Source of the DNA: a virus
DNA: 64,000 nt
Virus record (IMG/VR): IMGVR_UViG_3300033149_004104
Span: 1-64,000 of that record
Direction: 5' to 3' (one strand)
Shown here one piece after another: positions 17,731-25,660 of the stretch (position 1 is the stretch's first letter; every line of letters begins with the position of its first letter). Position numbers and translations under genes: made by a program. The notes below the pieces were generated by a model. It ran no database searches. It worked only from the letters and a program-made list of their open reading frames with translations, and was not told where the DNA came from.

Positions 17731-17740
17731 TTACTAATAT
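17731..17740 (+). promoter_or_regulatory. Late-promoter-like motif upstream of the portal gene
   Basis: TTACTAATAT followed by GGTATG, 37 nt upstream of the portal ATG at 17777; AGAGGA serves as ribosome site at 17768-17773. Confidence 0.55.
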
Positions 17741-17776
17741 GGTATGTATTAAGATTTAGTAAAAAAAAGAGGAAAT

Positions 17777-19588
17777 ATGGCAAATAATAGCATAATTGAT
17801 AAGCTAAAAAGTATATTTAATATTTCCAGTGTAAAGACAAATAGTGGCAATCAGAAAAGGGTGCATCCAGGATATAGAGATGTTAAAACTGGGAAAATAA
17901 AACCGGTTAAGTTCCCCGACGACATATTACGTCTTTATGATTATTGGTTAAAGGATACATTTGAAACTTCATCTTCACTTAAAAATAGACTTGAAAGGTA
18001 TGCGGCTTTATCTTATGCTTATTATAATAACACTATTTTTTCAAAAGCTGTTAATCTTTATGCCGATGAAACTGTACAAAGTGATGTAAATGATGAAATA
18101 TTAAGCGTAGAGGCTGATAAAAAAGTAAAAAATTATATATATGATTTTCTAGATAAGTTGGGAGTTAGAGAAGGGCAGAAATTGTATGACGTGGCCCATA
18201 ATTTGGTATTATATGGCGACTCCTTTTGGATAAACTCAATTGATTATAGAAAAGGAAGCGGTTATACAGATAGTACTCCTGTAAATGTAGAGGATATATC
18301 AGATAGAATTGAATTTAATGCATCTAATGTAGCAAAAGATCAGAGAAGAAACAATAAGTTTCTTATTCATATTCAAAAAGATACTCGTCTTAATATTATT
18401 TATAAAATGCTGCAAGATACGAAAGAAAATAATGATTATTCTCAATTTTTTAAATCTTATCTATTTGGTTTTTGGTTATCAAATAAAGTTTATTTGCCTC
18501 CTTGGAATGTTAGCCATTTTAGAATGTTTACTACTATGAATGAATTTGCTCCTTTCGGTAGACCTGTTATGATTAATTGTTTAGGCCCATATAGACAACT
18601 TCAAGCCGGGAAAAATCTTATGGCATTAGCAAGACCTTATAATTTCCCAATCAAAAAATTTGAAGTAAAAGTAGATGAAAATATGGATCAAGGAGATATA
18701 TGGGAGGTTGTTGATGAAGCTAAAAGTGAGTATCACAACCTTGGTTATAGTGAAACTGATAAAGAACAGTTCGCTATGGGTGGTGAAGTGTGGCTTCCTC
18801 AAGGCCTTTTAAATATGGATAATATTGAAAGCAGAATGGATCTTGATGCTATTGCAGATATTGAAATGCTGCGAGATGATCTTATCATGGGTACGGATAT
18901 TCCCAAGGGGTATCTAATAGTAGATAGGGCGAGCTTTGGTACAAGTGGTCAGGCTTTATTACGACAACATAAACCATTTGCACGTTCAGTGTTTAAGATC
19001 CAAACAGTTATTCTGGAACAAATTTCACAATTAATCCGTTTACAATTTGTAATTAGTAATGATTTTGATTATGATACGCCTTTTGAATTAAGTATGCCGT
19101 TTCCTGAAGTTGAGGAGAGTAGTGATAGATTAAGGATGAAGAGTGATACGCTTAGACTTGCCAAGGACGTACTAGATAACATAGGGGATGCAATAGGTCT
19201 TGAACGAGGAGAGGCGCTGCCTCCCGATGTTGTAAAAGCAGTGTTTTCACAAATTTCATTTCTGAATGATGATGATATAATAAAATGGATTGACGATACA
19301 ATAAAAATGCAACAGCAAAAGCCTGATGAAGGAGAGGAGTCTAAAGACTATATGTTTGAAAGTAAAAAATTTGCAAATAGGAATAAGATACAGGAACGTT
19401 TGACTCCGAAAACAATACGTGAATGCTGGAATAAAGCTAGAAAAAATACAAGAATATATGAAAACATTAGTAACGACAGGCATCATTATAGCTCTTATAA
19501 TATGAACCCCGATCATAGATTACAATTGGAACTTTTATCAATTGATCCTAAAAAATTAAAGGAAAAATATGGTATTAATAAGGAATAA
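17777..19588 (+). CDS. Portal protein
   Basis: 603 residues, the size of large-phage portal (gp20-type) proteins. Supporting features are the A-V-N-L-Y-A-D-E-T segment near residue 95 and Y-G-D-S-F-W near 150. Further on are M-G-T-D-I-P-K-G-Y-L near 373-382 and a charged C-terminus. Twelve copies form the DNA entry channel that binds terminase and the head-tail neck. It is the first gene of the head block and has its own late-type promoter. Confidence 0.85.
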   Translation: MANNSIIDKLKSIFNISSVKTNSGNQKRVHPGYRDVKTGKIKPVKFPDDILRLYDYWLKDTFETSSSLKNRLERYAALSYAYYNNTIFSKAVNLYADETVQSDVNDEILSVEADKKVKNYIYDFLDKLGVREGQKLYDVAHNLVLYGDSFWINSIDYRKGSGYTDSTPVNVEDISDRIEFNASNVAKDQRRNNKFLIHIQKDTRLNIIYKMLQDTKENNDYSQFFKSYLFGFWLSNKVYLPPWNVSHFRMFTTMNEFAPFGRPVMINCLGPYRQLQAGKNLMALARPYNFPIKKFEVKVDENMDQGDIWEVVDEAKSEYHNLGYSETDKEQFAMGGEVWLPQGLLNMDNIESRMDLDAIADIEMLRDDLIMGTDIPKGYLIVDRASFGTSGQALLRQHKPFARSVFKIQTVILEQISQLIRLQFVISNDFDYDTPFELSMPFPEVEESSDRLRMKSDTLRLAKDVLDNIGDAIGLERGEALPPDVVKAVFSQISFLNDDDIIKWIDDTIKMQQQKPDEGEESKDYMFESKKFANRNKIQERLTPKTIRECWNKARKNTRIYENISNDRHHYSSYNMNPDHRLQLELLSIDPKKLKEKYGINKE

Positions 19589-19597
19589 TTTTTAAAT

Positions 19598-19622
19598 CTT
19601 TATACTAATATAATATATAAAG
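19598..19622 (+). promoter_or_regulatory. Late-promoter motif flanked by a short inverted repeat
   Basis: TACTAATATAATATAT (19603-19618). CTTTATA (19598-19604) is the exact complement of TATAAAG (19616-19622), so the promoter sits between the arms. It lies 57 nt upstream of the gene at 19660. Confidence 0.55.
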
Positions 19623-19659
19623 TATTTAATAGAGAAAAAACATTTTTAGGAGTTGAAAT

Positions 19660-20049
19660 ATGAGAGAACAAGATTACTTAGTAAGTACAAATGAATTCGC
19701 TTCATTAGATGAGCTTGCTGATGCTACCGTGAAATGGTTTCGGAGATATCGCCCTATGCATAGATTTGTAAATGCCTCTGCTAAATGGGCGAATAAAGAA
19801 AAAACCAAAGCGATTGTCTATTGTGGAGATAGCGGTCATGTGCATGAACTTGTTCTTAGAGAAAATCCTGAGATATCTTATGCTGACGCTACATTTTATG
19901 CCTGGTACCTAGTGAATGAAAGAGAAAAAGTAAGAAGAAAGAGAAATACAATTATTGAAATTCAAGAAAATATAGAAATTGATCAAGGAGATGAGATTAT
20001 CATCCTTGAAAAAGGTGATAAAATAAGAATTCTTGATAAAAATAGATAG
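19660..20049 (+). CDS. Hypothetical protein with C-terminal KGDKI module
   Basis: 129 residues. The N-terminal 90 residues are an unrecognised soluble domain (W-F-R-R-Y-R-P-M-H). Residues 98-125 form the shared module: two short beta strands ending L-E-K-G-D-K-I-R-I-L. Five other proteins in this window carry it. The gene lies between portal and protease, so the module may be a head-assembly tag. Ribosome site TAGGAG, ATG start. Confidence 0.72.
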   Translation: MREQDYLVSTNEFASLDELADATVKWFRRYRPMHRFVNASAKWANKEKTKAIVYCGDSGHVHELVLRENPEISYADATFYAWYLVNEREKVRRKRNTIIEIQENIEIDQGDEIIILEKGDKIRILDKNR

Positions 20050-20073
20050 TTTTCCCCTTTTAAAGGAGTTGTT

Positions 20074-20148
20074 TTGATAAAAAACAAATTAGTGAGAGGA
20101 TTAAATATACAATGGAAACACGACAAAAGCTGGTTGAAAGTTATGTAG
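20074..20148 (+). CDS. Possible 24-aa leader peptide overlapping the protease start
   Basis: TTG at 20074 has the best ribosome site of the region (AAAGGAG, 5-nt spacing). Its frame runs 24 codons to TAG 20146-20148, ending inside the protease gene in another frame. This could couple or limit protease translation. Only the ribosome site supports it. Confidence 0.3.
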   Translation: MIKNKLVRGLNIQWKHDKSWLKVM

Positions 20149-21692
20149 TTAATGGATCTAATTTAAAAAAGATTCCCTTAACCGAGTCCACTAAAATTAT
20201 AGAAAAAGATGGTAAAGAATATAAGTGTAGGGCGGCCTATGAATTGCCGGTGTGGCGGTTAGGAGAAAAGAATCTTAATGAACGTATCTACAGTAAAGAA
20301 CTAGCCGAGAAGCTTATAAAAGAAAATCCCGTTACCTTAGGGTTAGCTAATCATCCTGAAAATGAAGCTGATGTTACTTATACTTTTGCAGTAGAGCGGA
20401 ATCCGCATATCAAAGAAAATATTTTGTATGTAGATGCATATCTGGTAGGAGATAACGGGGAGTTGGCTAACGAGATTATCGAAGCGGGGGGAAATATTGG
20501 ACTTAGTTCTAGTGCGTATGGAGATGTTGATAGTGAGGGGAGAGTACAACTTGAGGGATTTGAAATTGAAAGATTTTGCGATTGGGTAGAGATGCCTTCT
20601 TATGGAGTATATGCTGGAAAAGAAAATGCTATCGGATCAGAAAAAAATAAGGAAAGTTTTTCAAATTCTAATACTAATATAATAATAGAAAAAGAAGAAA
20701 AAGGTAAAAAGGAGAATAAAAATATGAGTACTGAAAATAAAGAAACTTCTAAAACTAAGAGCTTAGAAGAAAAGAATCTTAGATTAGGAGTAAGAAACCT
20801 TTTTAAAGAAGCTGAAAACAAGGAATCACTTCAAGAGAAACTCGAAGTTTATAAAGAGGTTATTGACTATTGTGGTGATTCAGAATTTGGTGAAGATTAT
20901 GTAAAGAAAGCGGCTGAAAAAATTGAAGAAATTCAACAGGAATTATATGAGTTAGCAGATAAAGGAAAGGAAGTTGATGAACTTAAAGAGAACTCCGAAA
21001 AAACTCATAAAGAATTAGAAGAGAAAGTAGAAACCCTTGAAAAGGAAAAATCAGATCTTCAAGAACAGTATGAAATGGCAACACAGCTTCTTGATGATAT
21101 GAAAACAAGAGAATCAAAAATTAAAGAAATGTATGAAATGGCAATAGCAGAGAAGAACGGAATGGTTTCTGCTGAGGAGTATCAAGAATTGGCGGTATAT
21201 TTAAAAGGTAAAGAGGAGAAATTGGAAGAATTACTTGAGGAAAATAGAAGATTGAAGAAAAGAATAAGATTTTATATGCAGGAAACGATGAATCGTAATC
21301 GTGTGAAAGAAGTAAACGGAGATGAAAAAGAAGACGAGGATGAAGAAGATGAGGAAAGAGAGGAAGATAAAGATAAGAAAAAAGAATCTTCATTTGTAAG
21401 AAAAAGTAACAGAGAAGCTGACTATCGTTTTGTAAGAGATAATAAACAGGTAAGAGATTATTATGAGGATCTCTTGCTTGAAAATCCTAATGTGGAAAAA
21501 ATTAAAGAAGAAATTCTTGGATGTGGTACCCTTTTTGAAGCACAGAAAAAGTATCTTAATTTAAAAGATTTGGTAGAGGATATTCCTAATCCAAATTCGA
21601 TTAAAAGGTTGAGAATGAGCAATATTGAAGAGGAAGATAAGCAATTAAAAAATAGAAAAACGAGACTTACAATAAGAGAGGGGTGGGTATAA
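20112..21692 (+). CDS. Prohead protease fused to scaffold
   Basis: 526 residues. Residues 1-180 look like a T4 gp21-type prohead serine protease: N-L-N-E-R-I-Y near 54-60, A-N-H-P with the candidate catalytic His81, and G-L-S-S-S with the candidate serine near 132-134. Residues about 205-526 are very acidic and coiled-coil (long E/K runs, a D-E-D-E-E-D stretch), as expected of a scaffold core. The protease would digest the scaffold and itself on maturation. An internal promoter, ribosome site and ATG at residue 205 should release the scaffold alone. Confidence 0.82.
   Translation: METRQKLVESYVVNGSNLKKIPLTESTKIIEKDGKEYKCRAAYELPVWRLGEKNLNERIYSKELAEKLIKENPVTLGLANHPENEADVTYTFAVERNPHIKENILYVDAYLVGDNGELANEIIEAGGNIGLSSSAYGDVDSEGRVQLEGFEIERFCDWVEMPSYGVYAGKENAIGSEKNKESFSNSNTNIIIEKEEKGKKENKNMSTENKETSKTKSLEEKNLRLGVRNLFKEAENKESLQEKLEVYKEVIDYCGDSEFGEDYVKKAAEKIEEIQQELYELADKGKEVDELKENSEKTHKELEEKVETLEKEKSDLQEQYEMATQLLDDMKTRESKIKEMYEMAIAEKNGMVSAEEYQELAVYLKGKEEKLEELLEENRRLKKRIRFYMQETMNRNRVKEVNGDEKEDEDEEDEEREEDKDKKKESSFVRKSNREADYRFVRDNKQVRDYYEDLLLENPNVEKIKEEILGCGTLFEAQKKYLNLKDLVEDIPNPNSIKRLRMSNIEEEDKQLKNRKTRLTIREGWV
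20672..20714 (+). promoter_or_regulatory. Internal late-promoter motif and ribosome site within the protease gene
   Basis: TACTAATATAATAATAG begins at 20672 inside the coding region. AAAAAGGAG (20706-20714) lies 9 nt before the in-frame ATG 20724. All three elements have the right order and spacing. Confidence 0.65.
20724..21692 (+). CDS. Scaffold/core protein from an internal start
   Basis: ATG 20724 is codon 205 of the protease-scaffold gene, in frame, and yields a 322-residue acidic coiled-coil protein. It starts M-S-T-E-N-K-E-T-S and ends at the common stop. The same nested layout (protease with scaffold made separately from the 3' part) is known from lambda C/Nu3 and the herpesvirus protease/assembly-protein genes. 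Inference from promoter, ribosome site and composition; not proof of expression. Confidence 0.65.
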   Translation: MSTENKETSKTKSLEEKNLRLGVRNLFKEAENKESLQEKLEVYKEVIDYCGDSEFGEDYVKKAAEKIEEIQQELYELADKGKEVDELKENSEKTHKELEEKVETLEKEKSDLQEQYEMATQLLDDMKTRESKIKEMYEMAIAEKNGMVSAEEYQELAVYLKGKEEKLEELLEENRRLKKRIRFYMQETMNRNRVKEVNGDEKEDEDEEDEEREEDKDKKKESSFVRKSNREADYRFVRDNKQVRDYYEDLLLENPNVEKIKEEILGCGTLFEAQKKYLNLKDLVEDIPNPNSIKRLRMSNIEEEDKQLKNRKTRLTIREGWV

Positions 21693-21694
21693 GC

Positions 21695-22147
21695 ATGGAG
21701 ATAAAAATGAAAGAAAAAGATAAGATTGATTTTGAGCAGGAAGTAATTGATGCATACTATGATTACAAAGAATATGAAGATTTAGAACGGGAAGATGCTA
21801 TTATAGCTACTGCCAGACTTTTATTGATGAAGCCGAGCGATGTAGAAAAGATTCTTATTAAGAATAAAATATATGAAGACAAAAGAATCAGGGCAAAAAA
21901 GAAGAAAAGCCGACTTAAAAAAGTTTTGAATGAAGTATCAGATTTCCATGATTTTAAATCAAGAGTGTGGATAGAAGGTAAAAAATCTTTAGATTATTAT
22001 GGAGATCTGGGAGACGTTTTAGAAGAAATTTTTAGAGACTTTACAGAAGAGGAAATTCGAAACAGTAGAAAAGAATGGGCTATTCTTTTTAGAGGAAGTG
22101 TAGTGGCATATATAGACTTTGAAGAAGTGCTAGATGCACTTGAATAA
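21695..22147 (+). CDS. Hypothetical acidic/helical protein in the head block
   Basis: 150 residues from ATG 21695, 3 nt after the protease-scaffold stop; GAGGGGTGGG serves as ribosome site. An in-frame GTG at 21683 would overlap that site. The N-terminal half is acidic, the middle basic (R-A-K-K-K-K-S-R-L-K-K) and the end acidic again. Possibly a head core component; no family recognised. Confidence 0.62.
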   Translation: MEIKMKEKDKIDFEQEVIDAYYDYKEYEDLEREDAIIATARLLLMKPSDVEKILIKNKIYEDKRIRAKKKKSRLKKVLNEVSDFHDFKSRVWIEGKKSLDYYGDLGDVLEEIFRDFTEEEIRNSRKEWAILFRGSVVAYIDFEEVLDALE

Positions 22148-22186
22148 TTAGAGAAATTAAATTATAAAAAATGAAACGAAAAAATT

Positions 22187-22254
22187 ATACTTTTAATTTT
22201 TATTTACTAATACAATATATAGAGAAGAGAATAAAAGAAGGAGAATAAAAGTAT
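22187..22254 (+). promoter_or_regulatory. Late-promoter motif in the loop of a start-codon-covering inverted repeat
   Basis: ATACTTTTA (22187-22195) is the exact complement of TAAAAGTAT (22246-22254), which includes the first two bases of the ATG at 22253. TTACTAATACAATAT (22204-22218) and the ribosome site AAGGAG (about 22238-22243) lie between the arms. Confidence 0.5.
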
Positions 22255-22567
22255 GAGTATGGTAACAACTTCTGTAACAAACGGTGTTTCAATGGGATAT
22301 GTCCATACGGTAACTGCTGCCGATGCAGCGAGTGGCGAAATTATATTTGATTTTCAGACAGATTATAACTTAGCTGCTGTGTTTATGGTAACAAATCCCG
22401 GAACAAGCGATCCTAATCAAAGTGCTCCAGTAGTTGATCTTGGCGATGCTGAAATATCTTACCCTGACGTGGGGCAGGTTAAGATTGCTAATGGTGATTC
22501 TACATTTACATTAACTGCTGGATATATGATTCATGTAATAGCTCAAAGACGGTCAAGTGCTGAATAA
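22253..22567 (+). CDS. Candidate small head decoration protein
   Basis: 104 residues, low in lysine, rich in T/A/V/D and predicted all-beta (I-I-F-D-F-Q-T-D-Y, V-F-M-V-T-N-P-G). It has its own strong promoter and ribosome site and lies just before the capsid gene. Those features suit an abundant head-surface or fibre-like protein, but no family is recognised. Composition is less AT-driven than its neighbours, as for the capsid gene. Confidence 0.6.
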   Translation: MSMVTTSVTNGVSMGYVHTVTAADAASGEIIFDFQTDYNLAAVFMVTNPGTSDPNQSAPVVDLGDAEISYPDVGQVKIANGDSTFTLTAGYMIHVIAQRRSSAE

Positions 22568-22582
22568 AAAGGAGGGAGATAA

Positions 22583-23200
22583 ATGAAAGCAATAAAAAGA
22601 AAAAACGGCACACATGATACTTTTAAAGCTAAAAGAAAATCTATAATTATCGAAATTGATAAACCGGTTCGTATTCCTGATACTGATATCATTCTCACGA
22701 AAGGGGATAAAATAGAAGTACTTCATGAGGGGGTAGAACAAAGTATTTCTATTACAAATGATTGCACCAAAGGAACACTTAGTGTATATGAAAATGACGA
22801 TGGGGGTCAGTTTGTATCGGGGAATATTGAAATATTTAATTGTCCAAGTGGGGGAAAAATTACCGCTGATGTAGTAAAAAAAGTCCTTGATTCGGTAGTT
22901 AGTGGATTGAAACTTCAAGCACCTGAATTTGAACTAGTTAGTGAAAAAAGAAATAATAATAACAGATCGGTTAAAGAATCAATTAGGGGAGATTACATAT
23001 CATTTGATTATGCCGGGCATTCTTGGCTCTGGCCTGTTGAAGTAGATAAATATGGAGATATAGAACTTTCTCTTAATACAATTTCAAGTGAAGATGATTC
23101 GAGTGTTGTCTTGTCAGCAGATGATGTTATTGAATTGACTGACGAATATATTTATTTTGACGATGGAACAAATGTTCCTTATACTCTTGTAAATTTATAA
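22583..23200 (+). CDS. Head-region protein with KGDKI module
   Basis: 205 residues. A basic N-terminus is followed by the shared module at residues 20-47 (I-P-D-T-D-I-I-L-T-K-G-D-K-I-E-V-L). An acidic beta-rich remainder ends L-V-N-L. Its place between a decoration-type gene and the capsid gene suggests a head protein, with the N-terminal module possibly directing it into the prohead. GGAGGGAG precedes the ATG. Confidence 0.65.
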   Translation: MKAIKRKNGTHDTFKAKRKSIIIEIDKPVRIPDTDIILTKGDKIEVLHEGVEQSISITNDCTKGTLSVYENDDGGQFVSGNIEIFNCPSGGKITADVVKKVLDSVVSGLKLQAPEFELVSEKRNNNNRSVKESIRGDYISFDYAGHSWLWPVEVDKYGDIELSLNTISSEDDSSVVLSADDVIELTDEYIYFDDGTNVPYTLVNL

Positions 23201-23230
23201 AATTATAAAAAAAAACTTTTTAGAAAATTG

Positions 23231-23244
23231 TTACTAATATAATG
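23231..23244 (+). promoter_or_regulatory. Late-promoter motif for the major capsid gene
   Basis: TTACTAATATAATG matches the consensus, about 135 nt upstream of the capsid ATG. This is the longest leader among the motif-linked genes. Confidence 0.65.
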
Positions 23245-23274
23245 TGGAGGATTAAAAATAATTCTTCACTTAAC

Positions 23275-23302
23275 TATTTTCTTTTAAAAATAAAAGAAAA
23301 TA
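23275..23302 (+). promoter_or_regulatory. Perfect 12-bp hairpin in the capsid mRNA leader
   Basis: TATTTTCTTTTA (23275-23286) pairs with TAAAAGAAAATA (23291-23302) across a 4-A loop. It lies in the untranslated leader, between promoter and ribosome site, so it may stabilise the mRNA or mark a processing site. It lacks the G-C core and U tract of a terminator. Confidence 0.6.
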
Positions 23303-23379
23303 TAGAACTGTTTCTTTCAAATAAACGTTCAAAGTAAAAATTAAAAATCTCAAAAAAAGAAAGAAGAGGAGAAATTATT

Positions 23380-24819
23380 ATGCGTAGGCAAATGAAGGAA
23401 GCCTTTCTCCGGGAGGAGCGAACTGTAGCACTTTCTGAAAGGAAAAGGCATGCAGATAGGCTCTTTGAGAAATGGCAGAAAAAAGCAGATATAGGCAAGA
23501 ATATGGACAAGCTTATGGATACAAATCCAGAGAAAGCCCGTAACTTAGCCATTATTCTTGAGAATCAGGAGAATCACCTTAAAGCTCTTACTGAGACTCA
23601 AATCAGTAATGACTTTCAAACAACTCCTGAAAACGTACTAAGAATTGTACGTCTTGGATATCCGAACAGTATACGTGGAGAGATCTTTTTTGATTATCCT
23701 ATGATTACTGCTCGTGATTCGATTTATTACCTTAGACCGGTATATTCTTCAACTGCAAGAGGTGCTACCGCTGGTACTGTAACTCACGAGTCTAGCGCTT
23801 GGAGATATGCAAATGAAGCTCAGGAGCAGATAATTGACCCTTCTGCGGAAGACTCCGATACTGATTATAGCGCTACTCTTAGCGGTTATCCTGTACGTCC
23901 TTATACCGTTATCGTAATGATAGACGATAAGCCAGTTGGTTCTGATGATGGTAGCGGGAATATAACTGGAAGCGGACTTAATCCTGCACTTACAAATAGT
24001 ATTACCTATTCCACCGGAGCAATTACGTTGAACTTTACCCCTTCTGCTATTACAGGCGGTGAGGAGATCAAGGTGTACTACAGAACTGATACAGAAGATG
24101 AGACTAATGGAAGGGATTATATTAAATCTGTTGAGCTTCAGTTAACTGATTATCAGTTTAGAGCGCATCCTTATCCTTTATACGTAAGCTGGACTAAGAT
24201 GGCAGAGCTTCTTCTTGGAACTACTCTTGATATCGATGCTGAAGAGGCGTTGATAGCAGGGGCTGGTGACGAATTGAAGAAAACATTGGACTTTATGGCT
24301 GTTAAGTTCGGATATAGGTACAGCGAGCAGAATGCTATAACTACATTTAATGCTGATTGGGCAACTGGAGGTGCAGATAGCGAAAAAGCTCATGCGCAGT
24401 CTCTTACTAAAGTTGCAAAACAAGCTGCTAACCAGATTTATTCTGAATTACAGCGCGGTGGGATTAGTGCATGGGTAGTTGGAAATGATGCATCGGCATT
24501 CCTGACTTTACACGATCAGTATACCTCTGATGGTGCACAACCTGAAATAGGTATTTATAGAGTAGGTACATGGATGGGGAAGCCGGTTTATCAAGCACCT
24601 ACAGATGTTATTCCTACCAATGAAATGCTTGGTGTTTGGAGGAATCCAAATGCTGATGGTGGGGACTACAGTATAATCTTCGGAACACTGATACCGTTGT
24701 ACCAGACACAGGTTTTAGAATATAAGGAAGGATATAGCGAAACCGGTCTTTTCCATTATGGAGATTGGAAAGCTATTAATCCTAAGTATCTAACTAGAGT
24801 TCAACTTCAAAATTTATAA
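23380..24819 (+). CDS. Major capsid protein
   Basis: 479 residues, HK97-fold/gp23-type by size, context and layout. A charged helical N-terminal stretch (1-60) may be removed by the prohead protease. A mixed alpha/beta body follows with P-M-I-T-A-R-D near 105, an inserted beta domain around residues 150-250 and a C-terminal V-L-E-Y-K-E-G-Y. Codon usage is visibly more G/C-rich than its neighbours, as expected for a very highly expressed gene. AGAGGAG ribosome site; followed by the clearest terminator in the window. Confidence 0.88.
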   Translation: MRRQMKEAFLREERTVALSERKRHADRLFEKWQKKADIGKNMDKLMDTNPEKARNLAIILENQENHLKALTETQISNDFQTTPENVLRIVRLGYPNSIRGEIFFDYPMITARDSIYYLRPVYSSTARGATAGTVTHESSAWRYANEAQEQIIDPSAEDSDTDYSATLSGYPVRPYTVIVMIDDKPVGSDDGSGNITGSGLNPALTNSITYSTGAITLNFTPSAITGGEEIKVYYRTDTEDETNGRDYIKSVELQLTDYQFRAHPYPLYVSWTKMAELLLGTTLDIDAEEALIAGAGDELKKTLDFMAVKFGYRYSEQNAITTFNADWATGGADSEKAHAQSLTKVAKQAANQIYSELQRGGISAWVVGNDASAFLTLHDQYTSDGAQPEIGIYRVGTWMGKPVYQAPTDVIPTNEMLGVWRNPNADGGDYSIIFGTLIPLYQTQVLEYKEGYSETGLFHYGDWKAINPKYLTRVQLQNL

Positions 24820-24850
24820 AAGTTTAAAGCTTATTTGGGCACTCCTTAAT

Positions 24851-24886
24851 AAAGCCTGTTCATTCGATTGGACAGGCTTTTTTTTT
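24851..24886 (+). terminator. Rho-independent terminator after the capsid gene
   Basis: AAAGCCTGT (24851-24859) pairs with ACAGGCTTT (24872-24880), followed by a run of T to 24886. Nine-base-pair stem, 12-nt loop. Confidence 0.88.
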
Positions 24887-24917
24887 ATTTTTTTTAAATT
24901 TTTAAGAAAAATTTCTT

Positions 24918-24929
24918 ATATTAATATAA
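24918..24929 (+). promoter_or_regulatory. Variant late-promoter motif (TATTAATATAAG)
   Basis: Same element with T for C (ATTAATATAAG versus ACTAATATAAT), just downstream of the terminator and 12 nt before a small open frame with a good ribosome site. Confidence 0.4.
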
Positions 24930-24941
24930 GGAGCTAATAAA

Positions 24942-25007
24942 ATGAAGAATAAAAAAGAATGGCTTAACGAAGAAAATTTATATAACGATTTAAAATTTAT
25001 ATTATAG
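24942..25007 (+). CDS. Possible 21-aa peptide
   Basis: ATG 24942 with TAAGGAG 9 nt upstream, 21 codons to TAG. The peptide is charged (M-K-N-K-K-E-W-L-N-E-E-N). Support is only the promoter-like motif, ribosome site and start; it could be a leader for the gene at 25083. The remaining sequence to 25082 is very AT-rich with nothing recognisable. Confidence 0.4.
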   Translation: MKNKKEWLNEENLYNDLKFIL

Positions 25008-25082
25008 TATATCATATATTATTAACTCTCATATTTATAATGAATGTAAGAAAATATAAATTAAAGAAAGGATATATTAAAA

Positions 25083-25622
25083 ATGATACCGATAAAAGAT
25101 AAAGATAATAAAATCAAAAATATAAATCCCGATCGAGTTAAATGGTTTGGAACAGAAGTAAAGAGAGTATATAAAAAAGACGGAGATTTTAAACGGTTTG
25201 AATCACTCACATGGATTCAAACTTATAAAGGTGATAGATTTTACACCGATTTAAGTATTGGAAAATTAAAGAAACAGTTTAAATTCTTTCAAAGTGATAA
25301 AAAAGTTATTAAAGAATTAAAAAAAGGAAAGTTTGTGAAAGCGATTGAGTGGTGTTGTGAAACAGTAAAAGAGAGAGGAACAAAAATTCGAAATGATGAA
25401 ATGAAACAAATACTTGAATCAATACGCCGGCATAGACCTTTCACATTAGATGGTAAATATCTATATTATTATATAGATGGAAGAGTATTTAAGGACTCTA
25501 GAAATGGGCGGCTGGTTTATGTAGATATTAAGAAAAATATACTTGTTAATGTGAATATAGATGGTAAACTCACCGCTAACAAAATAGAAGAGTGGATAAT
25601 TAAATATAACAGTAAAAAATAA
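25083..25622 (+). CDS. Hypothetical basic protein
   Basis: 179 residues with AAAGGA upstream of the ATG. Highly basic with aromatic residues (W-F-G-T-E-V-K-R-V-Y-K-K near 22, I-R-R-H-R-P-F near 113). No family recognised. It sits between the capsid and neck-type genes and ends within the hairpin that precedes the next gene. Confidence 0.6.
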   Translation: MIPIKDKDNKIKNINPDRVKWFGTEVKRVYKKDGDFKRFESLTWIQTYKGDRFYTDLSIGKLKKQFKFFQSDKKVIKELKKGKFVKAIEWCCETVKERGTKIRNDEMKQILESIRRHRPFTLDGKYLYYYIDGRVFKDSRNGRLVYVDIKKNILVNVNIDGKLTANKIEEWIIKYNSKK

Positions 25623-25652
25623 CTCCTTTAATACTAATATAGTAAAGGAGTT
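25621..25652 (+). promoter_or_regulatory. Perfect 10-bp hairpin with late-promoter motif in its loop
   Basis: AACTCCTTTA (25621-25630) pairs exactly with TAAAGGAGTT (25643-25652). The loop is ATACTAATATAG, containing the promoter core. The 3' arm holds AAGGAG, the ribosome site of ATG 25661. Read-through RNA would mask the site; RNA started at the loop promoter would not. Confidence 0.75.
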
Positions 25653-25660
25653 TGTTAAAT

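Noticed and set aside
23275-23302. Terminator before the capsid gene
   Set aside because: The stem is purely A/T with A loop and no T tract after it, and it lies downstream of the capsid promoter.
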